Origin: JBBROS01 sp038229135
Lineage (GTDB): Bacteria > Pseudomonadota > Alphaproteobacteria > Acetobacterales > Acetobacteraceae
Reading direction: 5' to 3'
Assembly: GCA_038229135.1 (NCBI GenBank)
Contig: JBBROS010000010.1
Location: 1 to 64,000 of the forward strand
DNA: 64,000 bases
This document shows positions 17,674 to 25,138 of this stretch, one piece after another. Both the position numbers and the translations under genes were made by a program. The notes beneath the pieces were generated by a model. The model had not been told where the DNA came from, ran no database searches, and saw only the letters and a program-made list of their open reading frames with translations. Numbering within the stretch: the first letter of the stretch is position 1; each line of letters opens with the position of its first letter.

Positions 17674-17958
17674 TCAGAGCAGCGCGTCGATCGCTCGTGC
17701 CAACCTTACATCGCGGTCGGAGAGGCCGCCGGCGTCGTGGGTGGTGAGGGTGATGCTCACCTTGCCATAGACGTTGGACCATTCCGGGTGGTGGTCGTGG
17801 GTCTCGGCGAGGAGCGCCACCCGGCTCATGAAGGCCCAGGCCCGTGAGAAGTCGGGGAAGGCGAAGCGGCGGGTGAGGGCGTCGCGGCCGGGCTCGGGCG
17901 TCCAGCCGGGGAGCGTGGTGGGCAGGGCGGCGCGGGCGTCGGGGGCGAGTTGCTGCAT
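17674..17958 (-). CDS. phhB: 4a-hydroxytetrahydrobiopterin dehydratase (pterin-4a-carbinolamine dehydratase)
   Basis: 94-residue enzyme that recycles the pterin cofactor of aromatic amino acid hydroxylases. The active-site motif ETHDHHPEWSNVYGKV carries the conserved His-His-Pro-x-W, followed by LTTHDAGGLSDRDVRLA, also typical. The start is the ATG at 17956-17958. No phenylalanine hydroxylase gene is adjacent, so it may serve another role such as molybdopterin-related chemistry. Confidence 0.94.
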   Translation of the reverse strand: MQQLAPDARAALPTTLPGWTPEPGRDALTRRFAFPDFSRAWAFMSRVALLAETHDHHPEWSNVYGKVSITLTTHDAGGLSDRDVRLARAIDALL

Positions 17959-18000
17959 CTCAGGTTGACCTCGGGGCCATGTTGAAGCGGAGTGCGGCCC

Positions 18001-18390
18001 ATGCCGATCTATACCTTGCCGCCGGGCCCCGAGGACATCGCCGAACTGGCCGACCGCGCGTTGGGCGCGATCCCGGCCCAGCTGCGTGCGCGGGTCCGCG
18101 GGGTGGCGATACTGATCGAGGAGGCGGCGGACGACGACACGCTGGGCGAGCTCGGGATCGAGAACGCGTGGGAGCTGACGGGGCTGTATCGCGGGGTGCC
18201 GTTCGGCCAGGCCGAGGGGCGGGTGGTGCAGGGCCCGGACACGATCGTGCTGTATCGGGAGCCGATCCTGCTGGAGTGGATCGAGAGCGGGGAGGACCTG
18301 TTCGGCCTGGTGCGGACCGTGCTGATCCACGAGATCGCGCACCATTTCGGGTTCAGCGACGACGACATCGCGCGGCTGGAGAACGAGTAG
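18001..18390 (+). CDS. Small zincin-type metallopeptidase family protein
   Basis: 129-residue member of the minimal zincin family (formerly DUF1025). The zinc motif HEIAHHFG is at about residues 110-117, followed by SDDDI. Earlier blocks include IEEAADDDTLGELG and LYREPILLEW. These proteins are widespread and mostly uncharacterised. The ATG at 18001 is chosen over the GTG at 17992. It leads a run of same-strand genes: the next one begins six bases after its stop. Confidence 0.9.
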   Translation: MPIYTLPPGPEDIAELADRALGAIPAQLRARVRGVAILIEEAADDDTLGELGIENAWELTGLYRGVPFGQAEGRVVQGPDTIVLYREPILLEWIESGEDLFGLVRTVLIHEIAHHFGFSDDDIARLENE

Positions 18391-18395
18391 CGGGC

Positions 18396-19682
18396 ATGCG
18401 GGTTCTGGGGATCGGGGCGCGGGTGGACCTGGGCTCGCTGTATCGCTCGCTGCTGCGGGAGGGGCACGAGGTGCGGGTGCATGCGTCCGACCCGGCCTTC
18501 GAAGCGAGCTTCGAGGGGCTGGTGGCGCGCGTGCCGGATTGGCGCGAGGCGCTGGACTGGGTTGGCCGCGCGGACTCCGGCACGGGCGGGGTGGTGCTGT
18601 TCGAGAAGGTGGGGATGGGCGCCACGCAGGATGCGCTGCGGGCCCAGGGCTACCGCGTGATCGGCGGCAGCGCGCTGGGGGACCGGCTGGAGTACGACCG
18701 CGGCTTCGGGCAGCGGACGCTGGAGGCGGCGGGGGTGCCGACGGCCCCCGCGCACGCGTTCGGCTCCGCGGAGGAGGCTGCCCACTGGCTACGCGCCAAC
18801 CCGGCGCCGATGGTGCTGAAGCATTTCGACAATGCCCGGGCCACCTTCGTGGGCACGCACCGGAGCGGGGCGGACGTGCTCTACGAGCTCGGCCGTGCGC
18901 CGGCGGGGGGCAAGCTGCTGATGCCGGTGCTGAAGGGGGTGGAGGTGGGCGTGGGCGCCTATTTCGACGGTGAGCGCTTCCTGGAGCCGGCCTGCGTCGA
19001 CTTCGAGCACAAGCGGTTCTTCCCTGGGGAGGCTGGCGGCGAGATGGGGGAGATGACGGGCGAGATGGGCACGCTGGTGAGCTACCGCGGCGCGGGCACG
19101 CTGATGGCGTCCACGCTCGGGCGGCTGGCGCCGGTGTTCGCGGCGGCCGGGCACGTGGGCTACGTGAACCTCAACATGATCGTGAACGACGAGGGCGCGT
19201 GGCCGCTGGAGCTGACCTGCCGGTTCGGCAACCCGGGCTACGCGATCCTGGCGCCGCTGCAGGCGGAGGGCTGGGGCGCGCTGTTCGAGCGGATGCTGAC
19301 GCGCGCGGGCGGGCCGATGCCGACGCTTGACGGCTGGTGCGCGGGGATCGTGCTGACCATCCCGCCCTTCCCGGAGGAGCGGCCCGGGGCCGATCGGGCG
19401 CAGGATCCGCCGGTGCTGTTCCACACGCCCATGGACGACCCGGCGCACTATCATTTCAGCGACATGCGGCTCGACGGGGACCAGCTCCATGCCGGGCGGC
19501 GGACGGGGTATGCGATGGTGGTGACGGGCCGGGGCGACACGATCGAGGCGGCGCAGGCGGCGGCGCAGGCGCGGGCGCGGACGGTGTGCATCCCGGACCT
19601 GCGCTACCGGATCGACATCGGGGAGCGGGTGCGGCTCGGGCAGTTGGAGACGCTGCGGCGGCTCGGGTGGTTCGACCGATGA
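18396..19682 (+). CDS. PurD-like ATP-grasp ligase (phosphoribosylglycinamide synthetase homologue)
   Basis: 428 residues. The N-terminal Rossmann-like part begins MRVLGIGARVDLGSLYRSLL, unlike canonical PurD. The middle and C-terminus follow the GARS ATP-grasp layout: APMVLKHFDNARATFVGTH as lysine strand, PVLKGVEVGVGAYFDGERF in the grasp loop, GYVNLNMIVNDEGAWPLELT with the metal-binding acid, FGNPGYAILAPL, and a C-terminal barrel. Canonical purine synthesis is unlikely given the neighbours (methyltransferase and importer). A carboxylate-amine ligation on an unknown substrate is the best guess. The stop overlaps the methyltransferase ATG as ATGA. Confidence 0.72.
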   Translation: MRVLGIGARVDLGSLYRSLLREGHEVRVHASDPAFEASFEGLVARVPDWREALDWVGRADSGTGGVVLFEKVGMGATQDALRAQGYRVIGGSALGDRLEYDRGFGQRTLEAAGVPTAPAHAFGSAEEAAHWLRANPAPMVLKHFDNARATFVGTHRSGADVLYELGRAPAGGKLLMPVLKGVEVGVGAYFDGERFLEPACVDFEHKRFFPGEAGGEMGEMTGEMGTLVSYRGAGTLMASTLGRLAPVFAAAGHVGYVNLNMIVNDEGAWPLELTCRFGNPGYAILAPLQAEGWGALFERMLTRAGGPMPTLDGWCAGIVLTIPPFPEERPGADRAQDPPVLFHTPMDDPAHYHFSDMRLDGDQLHAGRRTGYAMVVTGRGDTIEAAQAAAQARARTVCIPDLRYRIDIGERVRLGQLETLRRLGWFDR

Positions 19683-20527
19683 GCGCCGTCGAGGACGCCG
19701 CGGCGGGGCGCATCTCGCCCGAAGTGGCGGTGGCGCGGATGGTCATGGCCGGGCTGGATGCGGCCGCGATGGCGGCGGCGCTGCAGGGCGTGGACGGCGC
19801 GGCAGCCGGGCGGATGCGGGCGCTGGTGGCCGAGCGGGGGGCGGGCCTCGACGACCTCGCGCGGGAGATCAGGTCGACGGTCGCGAACCACCATGCGTCG
19901 GGGGCGACTCCGGCGGAGGGTGTGGCGCGGATCGCAGCGTTCTTCGACGGGGCGGTGCAGTATTCGCCCGAGGCGAGCGTGGCCGTGTATTCGCTGGGCG
20001 ACCCGGCGATCCTGGCGCAGGCCACGGCGGAGGTGGTGGCCTGGCTCGAGGCGGAGGGCCTGCTGCGGGCCGGGATGGACGTGGTGGACCTCGGCTGCGG
20101 CATCGGGCGCGTGGCGGGGGCGGTGGCGCCGCTGGCGCGCACGGTGCTGGCGCTGGACGTTTCGCCCGGCATGGTGGCGGAGGCGGCGCGGCGGCTGGCC
20201 GGGCAGGCGAACGTGGCGGTGCGGGTAACCGGGGGCGAGGACCTGGATGCGCTGGCGCCGGGCTCGGCGGACCTGGTGCTGGCGATCGACAGCTTCCCCT
20301 ACCTGGTGCAGACCGGCGAGGCGACGGCGCTGGCGCATGTGGCGGGTGCGGCGCGGGCGCTGCGGCCGGGCGGGGCGCTGGTGGTGCTGAACTTCTCCTA
20401 TGAAGGCGAGGCCAACGACCGGCGTTGGGCAGCCGCCTGGGCTGGTGCGGCGGGGCTGCAGCTGGTGCAGGCCGGGGTGCGGCCGTTCCGCCTGTGGGAC
20501 GGGACGGCATATGTGTTCGTAAGGTGA
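19679..20527 (+). CDS. Class I SAM-dependent methyltransferase
   Basis: 282 residues. The SAM-binding motif I VVDLGCGIGRVAG is at about 136-148, motif II is LALDVSPGMVAEAARRL, and motif IV-like SADLVLAIDSFPYLV is followed by AARALRPGGALVVLNFSYE. The N-terminal 120 residues are helical and not assigned. It sits between the ATP-grasp gene (ATGA overlap) and a substrate-binding protein (GTGA overlap), so it almost certainly acts in the same pathway. The acceptor is unknown. Confidence 0.85.
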   Translation: MSAVEDAAAGRISPEVAVARMVMAGLDAAAMAAALQGVDGAAAGRMRALVAERGAGLDDLAREIRSTVANHHASGATPAEGVARIAAFFDGAVQYSPEASVAVYSLGDPAILAQATAEVVAWLEAEGLLRAGMDVVDLGCGIGRVAGAVAPLARTVLALDVSPGMVAEAARRLAGQANVAVRVTGGEDLDALAPGSADLVLAIDSFPYLVQTGEATALAHVAGAARALRPGGALVVLNFSYEGEANDRRWAAAWAGAAGLQLVQAGVRPFRLWDGTAYVFVR

Positions 20528-22116
20528 GGTGGCTGGCGCTCGCGCTGCCGCTGCTGTCGGCGCCAGCCGCGTGGGCCCCCGCTGCCTGGGCGCAAGGCGG
20601 GACGCTGGTGATGCTGTCGCGCAGTGCAGCCGGCACGATCGACCCGCAGGTGAACTACACGGCGCAGTTCTGGCAGGTGTTCGGGGCCGCATATGATGGC
20701 CTCGTGGCGTTCCGGCGCGTGGCCGGGCCGGACGGGCGCAGGATCGTGCCGGACTTGGCCGAGGCGGTGCCGGAGCCGGAGCGCGGTGGGCTGCTGTGGC
20801 GCTTTAGGCTGCGGCCGGGCGTGCGCTTCTCGGACGGGCGGGCCGTGCGGGCGGAGGACGTGGTGGCCTCGTTCCGCCGGCTGTTCCGCGTGGGGTCGCC
20901 GACCGGGGAGACGTTCTACGGAGCCATCCTCGGGGCGGAGGCATGCCTGAGGGCGCCGGACACGTGCCGGCTGGAGGGCGTGCGGATCGAGGACGGGGCG
21001 GTGGTGATCGAGCTGGTGCGGCCGGATGGGGAGCTGCTGCAGAAGCTCGCCTTGCCGCATGCCAGCGTGCTGCCGGCGGATGCGCCGGGGCGGGACGTGG
21101 GGACGGCGCCGATCGCCGGGACGGGTCCCTACCGGATCGTGCGGTATGACCCGAACGACGGGCTGGTGCTGGAGCGGAACCCGTATTTCCGTGAGTGGAG
21201 CGCGGACGCGCAGCCGGCGGGACGGCCGGATGCCATCAGCTATCGGTTCGGGCTCGAGGCCGGGGCGCAGGTGTCGGCGGTGCTGGGCGGGCAGGCGGAC
21301 TGGATGTTCGACACGCCGCCGCCGGACCGGCTGGGGGAGGTTGCGACCAGGCCGGAGCAAGTGCACCTGAACCCGGCCCATGCGGTGTGGATGCTGCCGC
21401 TGAACACCCGGCTGCCGCCATTCGACGACGTGCGGGTGCGCCGGGCGCTGGACCTGGCGCTGGACCGGCGCGCGGCCGTGCGGCTGTTCGGCGGGCGGCG
21501 GCTGGCGGAGGCGCTGTGCGGCGTGGTGCCGCCCGGGCTGCCGGGGCACCGCGCGGACTGCCCGGCGCCGGACCTGTTGGCCGCGCGCCGGCTGATGGCG
21601 GAGGCGGGTGCGGCGGGCCAGGCGGTGGCGCTGGTGGTGGACGATGCGGCGGTGAGCCGGGCGCTCGGGACCTACGTGGTCGAGGTGATGGGCGACCTCG
21701 GGCTGCGGGCGCGGCTGGTGGTGCTCTCGGCCAACGTGCAGTTCACCTACATCCAGAACACCGCCAACCGGGTGCAGGCGAGCCTTACGAGCTGGTATGC
21801 GGACTACCCTTCGGCGGCGAACATCCTGGCGGGGAATTTCGGGTGCGGCGCGTTCCGGCAGGGGTCGGATTCGTCGACGAACATCGCCGGGTTCTGCGAT
21901 GCGGCGCTGGATGCACGGCTGCAGGCGGCGCTGGCGGCGGGCGATGCGGCCGGGGTGGCGGCCGGGGTGGCGGCGGTGGCGGGCGCGATCGACGCCGAGG
22001 TGCCGGCGGTGGCGCTGTTCAGCCCGCGCTATATCGACGTGGTGTCGACCCGGGTGCGCGGGTTCGTCTACCACGACACGTTCCGCTTCCTGCCGAGCCA
22101 GGCGGTGCTCGAGTGA
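20524..22116 (+). CDS. ABC transporter substrate-binding protein, peptide/nickel family (SBP_bac_5)
   Basis: 530-residue periplasmic binding protein. The GTG at 20524-20526 overlaps the methyltransferase TGA, and the signal peptide then starts directly (MRWLALALPLL ... AWA), with cleavage before QGG. The fold is recognised by TIDPQVNYTAQFWQVF, RFRLRPGVRFSDGRAVRAEDV, GTGPYRIVRYDPNDGLVLERNPYF and RRALDLALDRRAAV. It feeds the two permeases encoded just downstream. The ligand is probably a peptide or peptide-like compound. Confidence 0.9.
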   Translation: MRWLALALPLLSAPAAWAPAAWAQGGTLVMLSRSAAGTIDPQVNYTAQFWQVFGAAYDGLVAFRRVAGPDGRRIVPDLAEAVPEPERGGLLWRFRLRPGVRFSDGRAVRAEDVVASFRRLFRVGSPTGETFYGAILGAEACLRAPDTCRLEGVRIEDGAVVIELVRPDGELLQKLALPHASVLPADAPGRDVGTAPIAGTGPYRIVRYDPNDGLVLERNPYFREWSADAQPAGRPDAISYRFGLEAGAQVSAVLGGQADWMFDTPPPDRLGEVATRPEQVHLNPAHAVWMLPLNTRLPPFDDVRVRRALDLALDRRAAVRLFGGRRLAEALCGVVPPGLPGHRADCPAPDLLAARRLMAEAGAAGQAVALVVDDAAVSRALGTYVVEVMGDLGLRARLVVLSANVQFTYIQNTANRVQASLTSWYADYPSAANILAGNFGCGAFRQGSDSSTNIAGFCDAALDARLQAALAAGDAAGVAAGVAAVAGAIDAEVPAVALFSPRYIDVVSTRVRGFVYHDTFRFLPSQAVLE

Positions 22117-23018
22117 CCCGCGGTGGGTGGGCGGGGGTGGCGGTGCTGGCCTGCATCGTTGCGGCCTGCCTGGCGGCGCCCTGGTATGCGCAGGCGGTGT
22201 CGGGGACGGACCCGTTCCGGAGCAACCCGCTGGGCCAGGTGGCGGGGCGGGACGTGCTGGCCGAGCATCCGGCGGGGCTCGGGACGCTCCCCATGGGCCC
22301 GCAAGGCTGGGGGCCGTACGCGCTGGGAGCGGACGGGCTGGGGCGGGACGTGGCGGCCCGCATCCTGTGGGGCGGGCGGACGTCGTTGCTGGTGGCCGGG
22401 CTCGCGACGGGGCTGTGCTTCGTGCTCGGGGGTGCGCTGGGCGTGGCGGCGGGGGCCGTGGGCGGAGCGGTGGACCGGGGTGTATCGGCCATGCTGGACC
22501 TGGTGTGGGCGTTCCCCGTCACGCTGCTGGCCATCGCGCTCAGCCTGGTGCTGGTGGCGGGGCCGGTGCGGGTGGGGCCGCTGGTGCTGGGTGCAGGCGG
22601 GGTGGCGGGGCCGGTGCTGGTGCTTGGGGTGATGATGTCGCCCTACGTCGCGCGGCCGGTGCGGGCGGCGATGGCGGGGCTGCGGGCGGCAGATTTCGTG
22701 GAGGCGGCACGGGCCACGGGTGGTTCAGGCTGGCGCGTGGTGTGGCGGCACATGCTGCCGCAGCTGGGGCCGCTGGTGGGTGGGTTGGTGCCGGTGGTGG
22801 CGGCGACGATGCTGCTGACGGAGGCGGCGCTGAGCGTGCTCGGTGTGGGGGTGCAGGCGCCGGGGGCGAGCTGGGGGACGCTGATCGCCGACGGGCAGGA
22901 CCTGCTGCACGAGCGGCCTGTGGCGGCACTGGCGCCGGGGGCGTGCGTGGTGCTGACGGTGCTGGCGCTGAACATGCTGGCGGAGGGACTGGTGCGGGAC
23001 GGCCATGGGCGCCGCTAA
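22113..23018 (+). CDS. ABC transporter permease, DppC-like
   Basis: 301-residue inner-membrane permease with about six hydrophobic segments. DppC-type features are YALGADGLGRDVAARILWGGRTSLLV near the start and, as the coupling motif, EAARATGGSGWRVVWRHMLPQ. The GTG start (22113-22115) overlaps the binding-protein stop. Usually DppB precedes DppC; here the order is reversed and no ATPase genes follow. Confidence 0.88.
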   Translation: MTRGGWAGVAVLACIVAACLAAPWYAQAVSGTDPFRSNPLGQVAGRDVLAEHPAGLGTLPMGPQGWGPYALGADGLGRDVAARILWGGRTSLLVAGLATGLCFVLGGALGVAAGAVGGAVDRGVSAMLDLVWAFPVTLLAIALSLVLVAGPVRVGPLVLGAGGVAGPVLVLGVMMSPYVARPVRAAMAGLRAADFVEAARATGGSGWRVVWRHMLPQLGPLVGGLVPVVAATMLLTEAALSVLGVGVQAPGASWGTLIADGQDLLHERPVAALAPGACVVLTVLALNMLAEGLVRDGHGRR

Positions 23019-23958
23019 GGCTGCCGGGCGGGCGCTGCTGCGGGCGGCGCTGGTGCTGTGGGCCACGAGCCTGGTGGTGTTTGCCCTGTTCTTTGCCACG
23101 CCGGGAGCGGACCCGGCGGCACGGCTCGCCGGACGCGGCGCCTCGCCGGAGCGGGTGGCCGCGGTGCGGGCGGAGCTCGGGCTCGATCGGGCCTGGCTGG
23201 TGCAGTACGCGGCCATGATGGGCAAGCTGTTCGTGTCCCGGGACCTGGAAAGCGCGGTGAACCGTGGGCAGCGCGTGGTGCCCTCGGTGCTGCGGGCCGC
23301 CCCCGTGACGGCGGCGTTGGCGCTGGGGGCGGCGGTATTGTGGGTCGTGGCCGGCGTGGCGCTGGGGGCGGCGGGGTCGGGACGGCGGGGCGGGCGGGTT
23401 CTCGGGGCCGTGGCCCTCGCGGGCGTCTCGGTGCCCGCCTATGTGCTGGCGGAGCTGGTGGCGTATGCGACGCAGGGCCCGGGGCGGGCGGCGGCGTTCG
23501 CGTGGGTGCCGGCGCTGGGCGCGCCGCCGGAGGGAGCGATCGGCTGGTTGCGCGCGCTGGCACTGCCGTGGCTCACGCTCGCCGTGCTGTATGCCGGCAC
23601 TTACGGCCGTGTCCTGCGCGGCGGGATCGGGGAGGCGCTGGCCGCCGACTATGCGCGGACCGCGCGGGCCAAGGGGCTGGGCGAAGGGCGCGTGCTGTGG
23701 CGGCATGCGCTGCCGAACGCGGCCGGGCCGGCGCTGGCCCTGTTGGGGCTGGACCTGGGCGCGCTGCTGGGCGGCGGCACGGTGCTGGTCGAGGTGGCGT
23801 TCGGGCTGCCCGGAGTCGGGCGGCTCACCTATGACGGGCTGCGCGGGCTGGACCTGCCGATGGTGCTGGCTTGCGTGCTGTATGGGGCGGCGATGGTTTG
23901 CGCTGCCACCGGCACCGTGGACGCATCGAAGGCGTGGCTCGACCCGCGCCAGAGGTAA
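23005..23958 (+). CDS. ABC transporter permease, DppB-like
   Basis: 317-residue inner-membrane permease. DppB-like traits are the N-terminal helix VLWATSLVVFALFFATPGADP, a periplasmic loop with LGLDRAWLVQYAAMM, and the EAA loop YARTARAKGLGEGRVLWRHALPN that contacts an ATPase. It overlaps the previous gene by 14 bases. The partner DppD/DppF ATPases are absent after it: the next 399 bases are non-coding, so the importer must borrow ATPases from elsewhere. Confidence 0.88.
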   Translation: MGAAKAAGRALLRAALVLWATSLVVFALFFATPGADPAARLAGRGASPERVAAVRAELGLDRAWLVQYAAMMGKLFVSRDLESAVNRGQRVVPSVLRAAPVTAALALGAAVLWVVAGVALGAAGSGRRGGRVLGAVALAGVSVPAYVLAELVAYATQGPGRAAAFAWVPALGAPPEGAIGWLRALALPWLTLAVLYAGTYGRVLRGGIGEALAADYARTARAKGLGEGRVLWRHALPNAAGPALALLGLDLGALLGGGTVLVEVAFGLPGVGRLTYDGLRGLDLPMVLACVLYGAAMVCAATGTVDASKAWLDPRQR

Positions 23959-24357
23959 GCCATCATACCGAGCCTTGCTCACGAAAAAGTGTACGGCGCG
24001 GTTGTGCGCTGGTCTCGTCGCGCTTGGCAGTCAAGTTGGCCTGTTTCCGGGAACAAGGCTTCGTTTCAAGGCTGCAACCTGCGGTGGTTGAGTTACCGAC
24101 CGTGCACATTCGTTAACTCGTGTTAAGACAGTCTTTGTCATAGACCGTTAGCACTAGGTCTGAATCGGTTAGGCACGCTTCTTGGACTATGTAGGCGTAG
24201 TTGGAGATTACAGTCCCTGGCTGGTGATACTGTTACCGTAGCGAGTTACAGCCACCGATCACGAAGTAACTTAAAAGATGTGATTGGCGCCGCCTTAACC
24301 GATCTGGTTCACCTACGTTCAGAAGTTATCGCCTGACGCGACTTGGAGATTGGGACT
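23959..24357. other. 399-bp non-coding region with lowered GC content
   Basis: No credible gene on either strand. The region is visibly AT-richer than its surroundings, with clusters such as GTTAACTCGTGTTAAGAC, GTAACTTAAAAGATGTG and AGAAGTTATC. It precedes the PEP-CTERM gene and probably contains its promoter and regulatory sites, and possibly a small RNA. It includes a sigma-54-like GGCACG-N4-TTGG at 24172-24185 and the 8-mer TACGTTCA at 24314-24321, which recurs before the acyltransferase gene. Confidence 0.6.
24172..24185 (+). promoter_or_regulatory. Weak sigma-54-like site upstream of the PEP-CTERM gene
   Basis: GGCACG, four bases, then TTGG resembles the RpoN -24/-12 consensus (TGGCACG-N4-TTGC), but the critical -12 GC is GG here. 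PEP-CTERM genes in other proteobacteria are often RpoN-dependent through PrsK/PrsR. The distance to the start codon, about 170 bases, is long. Confidence 0.25.
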
Positions 24358-25128
24358 ATGAGCACCTACACCTTGAAAGCAGCCGCCCTTGCAGCCGTGA
24401 TCGTAACCGGGACGAGCGTAGCCGTGCAGGCTGCGCCGCTGCCGCAGTTCACGTTCAACCCGGCCGGGGTCGGACTGAGCGGGTCCGCATTCACCGGCGA
24501 CGCGCTGATCCTCTCCGACTTCGCGACGGTGACCCTGACGCCGACCGCGAACCCGGCCGTGCAGAACTTCGTCGAGGGCGGCGTGCTCGCGGTGCAGAAC
24601 ATTCAGCTGATGAGCTCGGATGTGACGGGTACCGGCCTGAACACCACGTTCGGCCTTTACTTCCAGTTCCGCGGCACGGGTACCCAGACCACGCTTGCGC
24701 CCGGTGTCTCCGCAGGCACGTTCAGCACGCTCAGCTACGAGCTGTTCGGCTACAACAAGACCGATACGGTGACCTATCAGCCGGCCGACGTGACGCCGAC
24801 CGGCGTTACCTCGCCGATCAAGCTCGCCGAGGGCACGCTCGGGTCCGGTGCCGTCGGGACCACGGCCGGCGTGCCGAACGCGCAGACGCAGCTTACGGTC
24901 GCGGTCGACACACTTCCGTTCTTCGTGAGCCCGCGCCCGTTCTATGACCTGGTGTTCGCGGCTTTCACCAACACGCCGACGCAGGTCACGAATACCCCGA
25001 CCGGCTTCATCATCGCGCAGGGCGGTGGCACGGCGAACTTCGCACGTGTGCCCGAGCCGATGTCGCTGGCGCTGCTGGGACTGGGCCTCGCCGGAACGGT
25101 GGTGCTGCGTTCGCGTCGCGCTCGGTGA
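24358..25128 (+). CDS. PEP-CTERM sorting-signal surface protein
   Basis: 256-residue exported protein. The N-terminal signal peptide is AAALAAVIVTGTSVAVQAA. The mature part is Thr/Gly/Val-rich and beta-like, without a known enzyme fold. The C-terminus is a textbook exosortase signal: VPEP at residues 231-234, a hydrophobic helix LALLGLGLAGTVVL, then the basic end RSRRAR. Exosortase would cut here and hand the protein to the outer surface or matrix. The ATG is preceded by TTGGAGATT at proper spacing. No exosortase gene is in the window. The next two genes are also of PEP-CTERM type or context. Confidence 0.92.
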   Translation: MSTYTLKAAALAAVIVTGTSVAVQAAPLPQFTFNPAGVGLSGSAFTGDALILSDFATVTLTPTANPAVQNFVEGGVLAVQNIQLMSSDVTGTGLNTTFGLYFQFRGTGTQTTLAPGVSAGTFSTLSYELFGYNKTDTVTYQPADVTPTGVTSPIKLAEGTLGSGAVGTTAGVPNAQTQLTVAVDTLPFFVSPRPFYDLVFAAFTNTPTQVTNTPTGFIIAQGGGTANFARVPEPMSLALLGLGLAGTVVLRSRRAR

Positions 25129-25138
25129 GACGACTCAC

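Noticed and set aside
24944..25138. Upstream extension of the ThiF-nitroreductase gene
   Set aside because: The extension overlaps the PEP-CTERM gene in another frame and is Arg-rich nonsense; the GTG at 25139 has a ribosome site and begins the conserved region.
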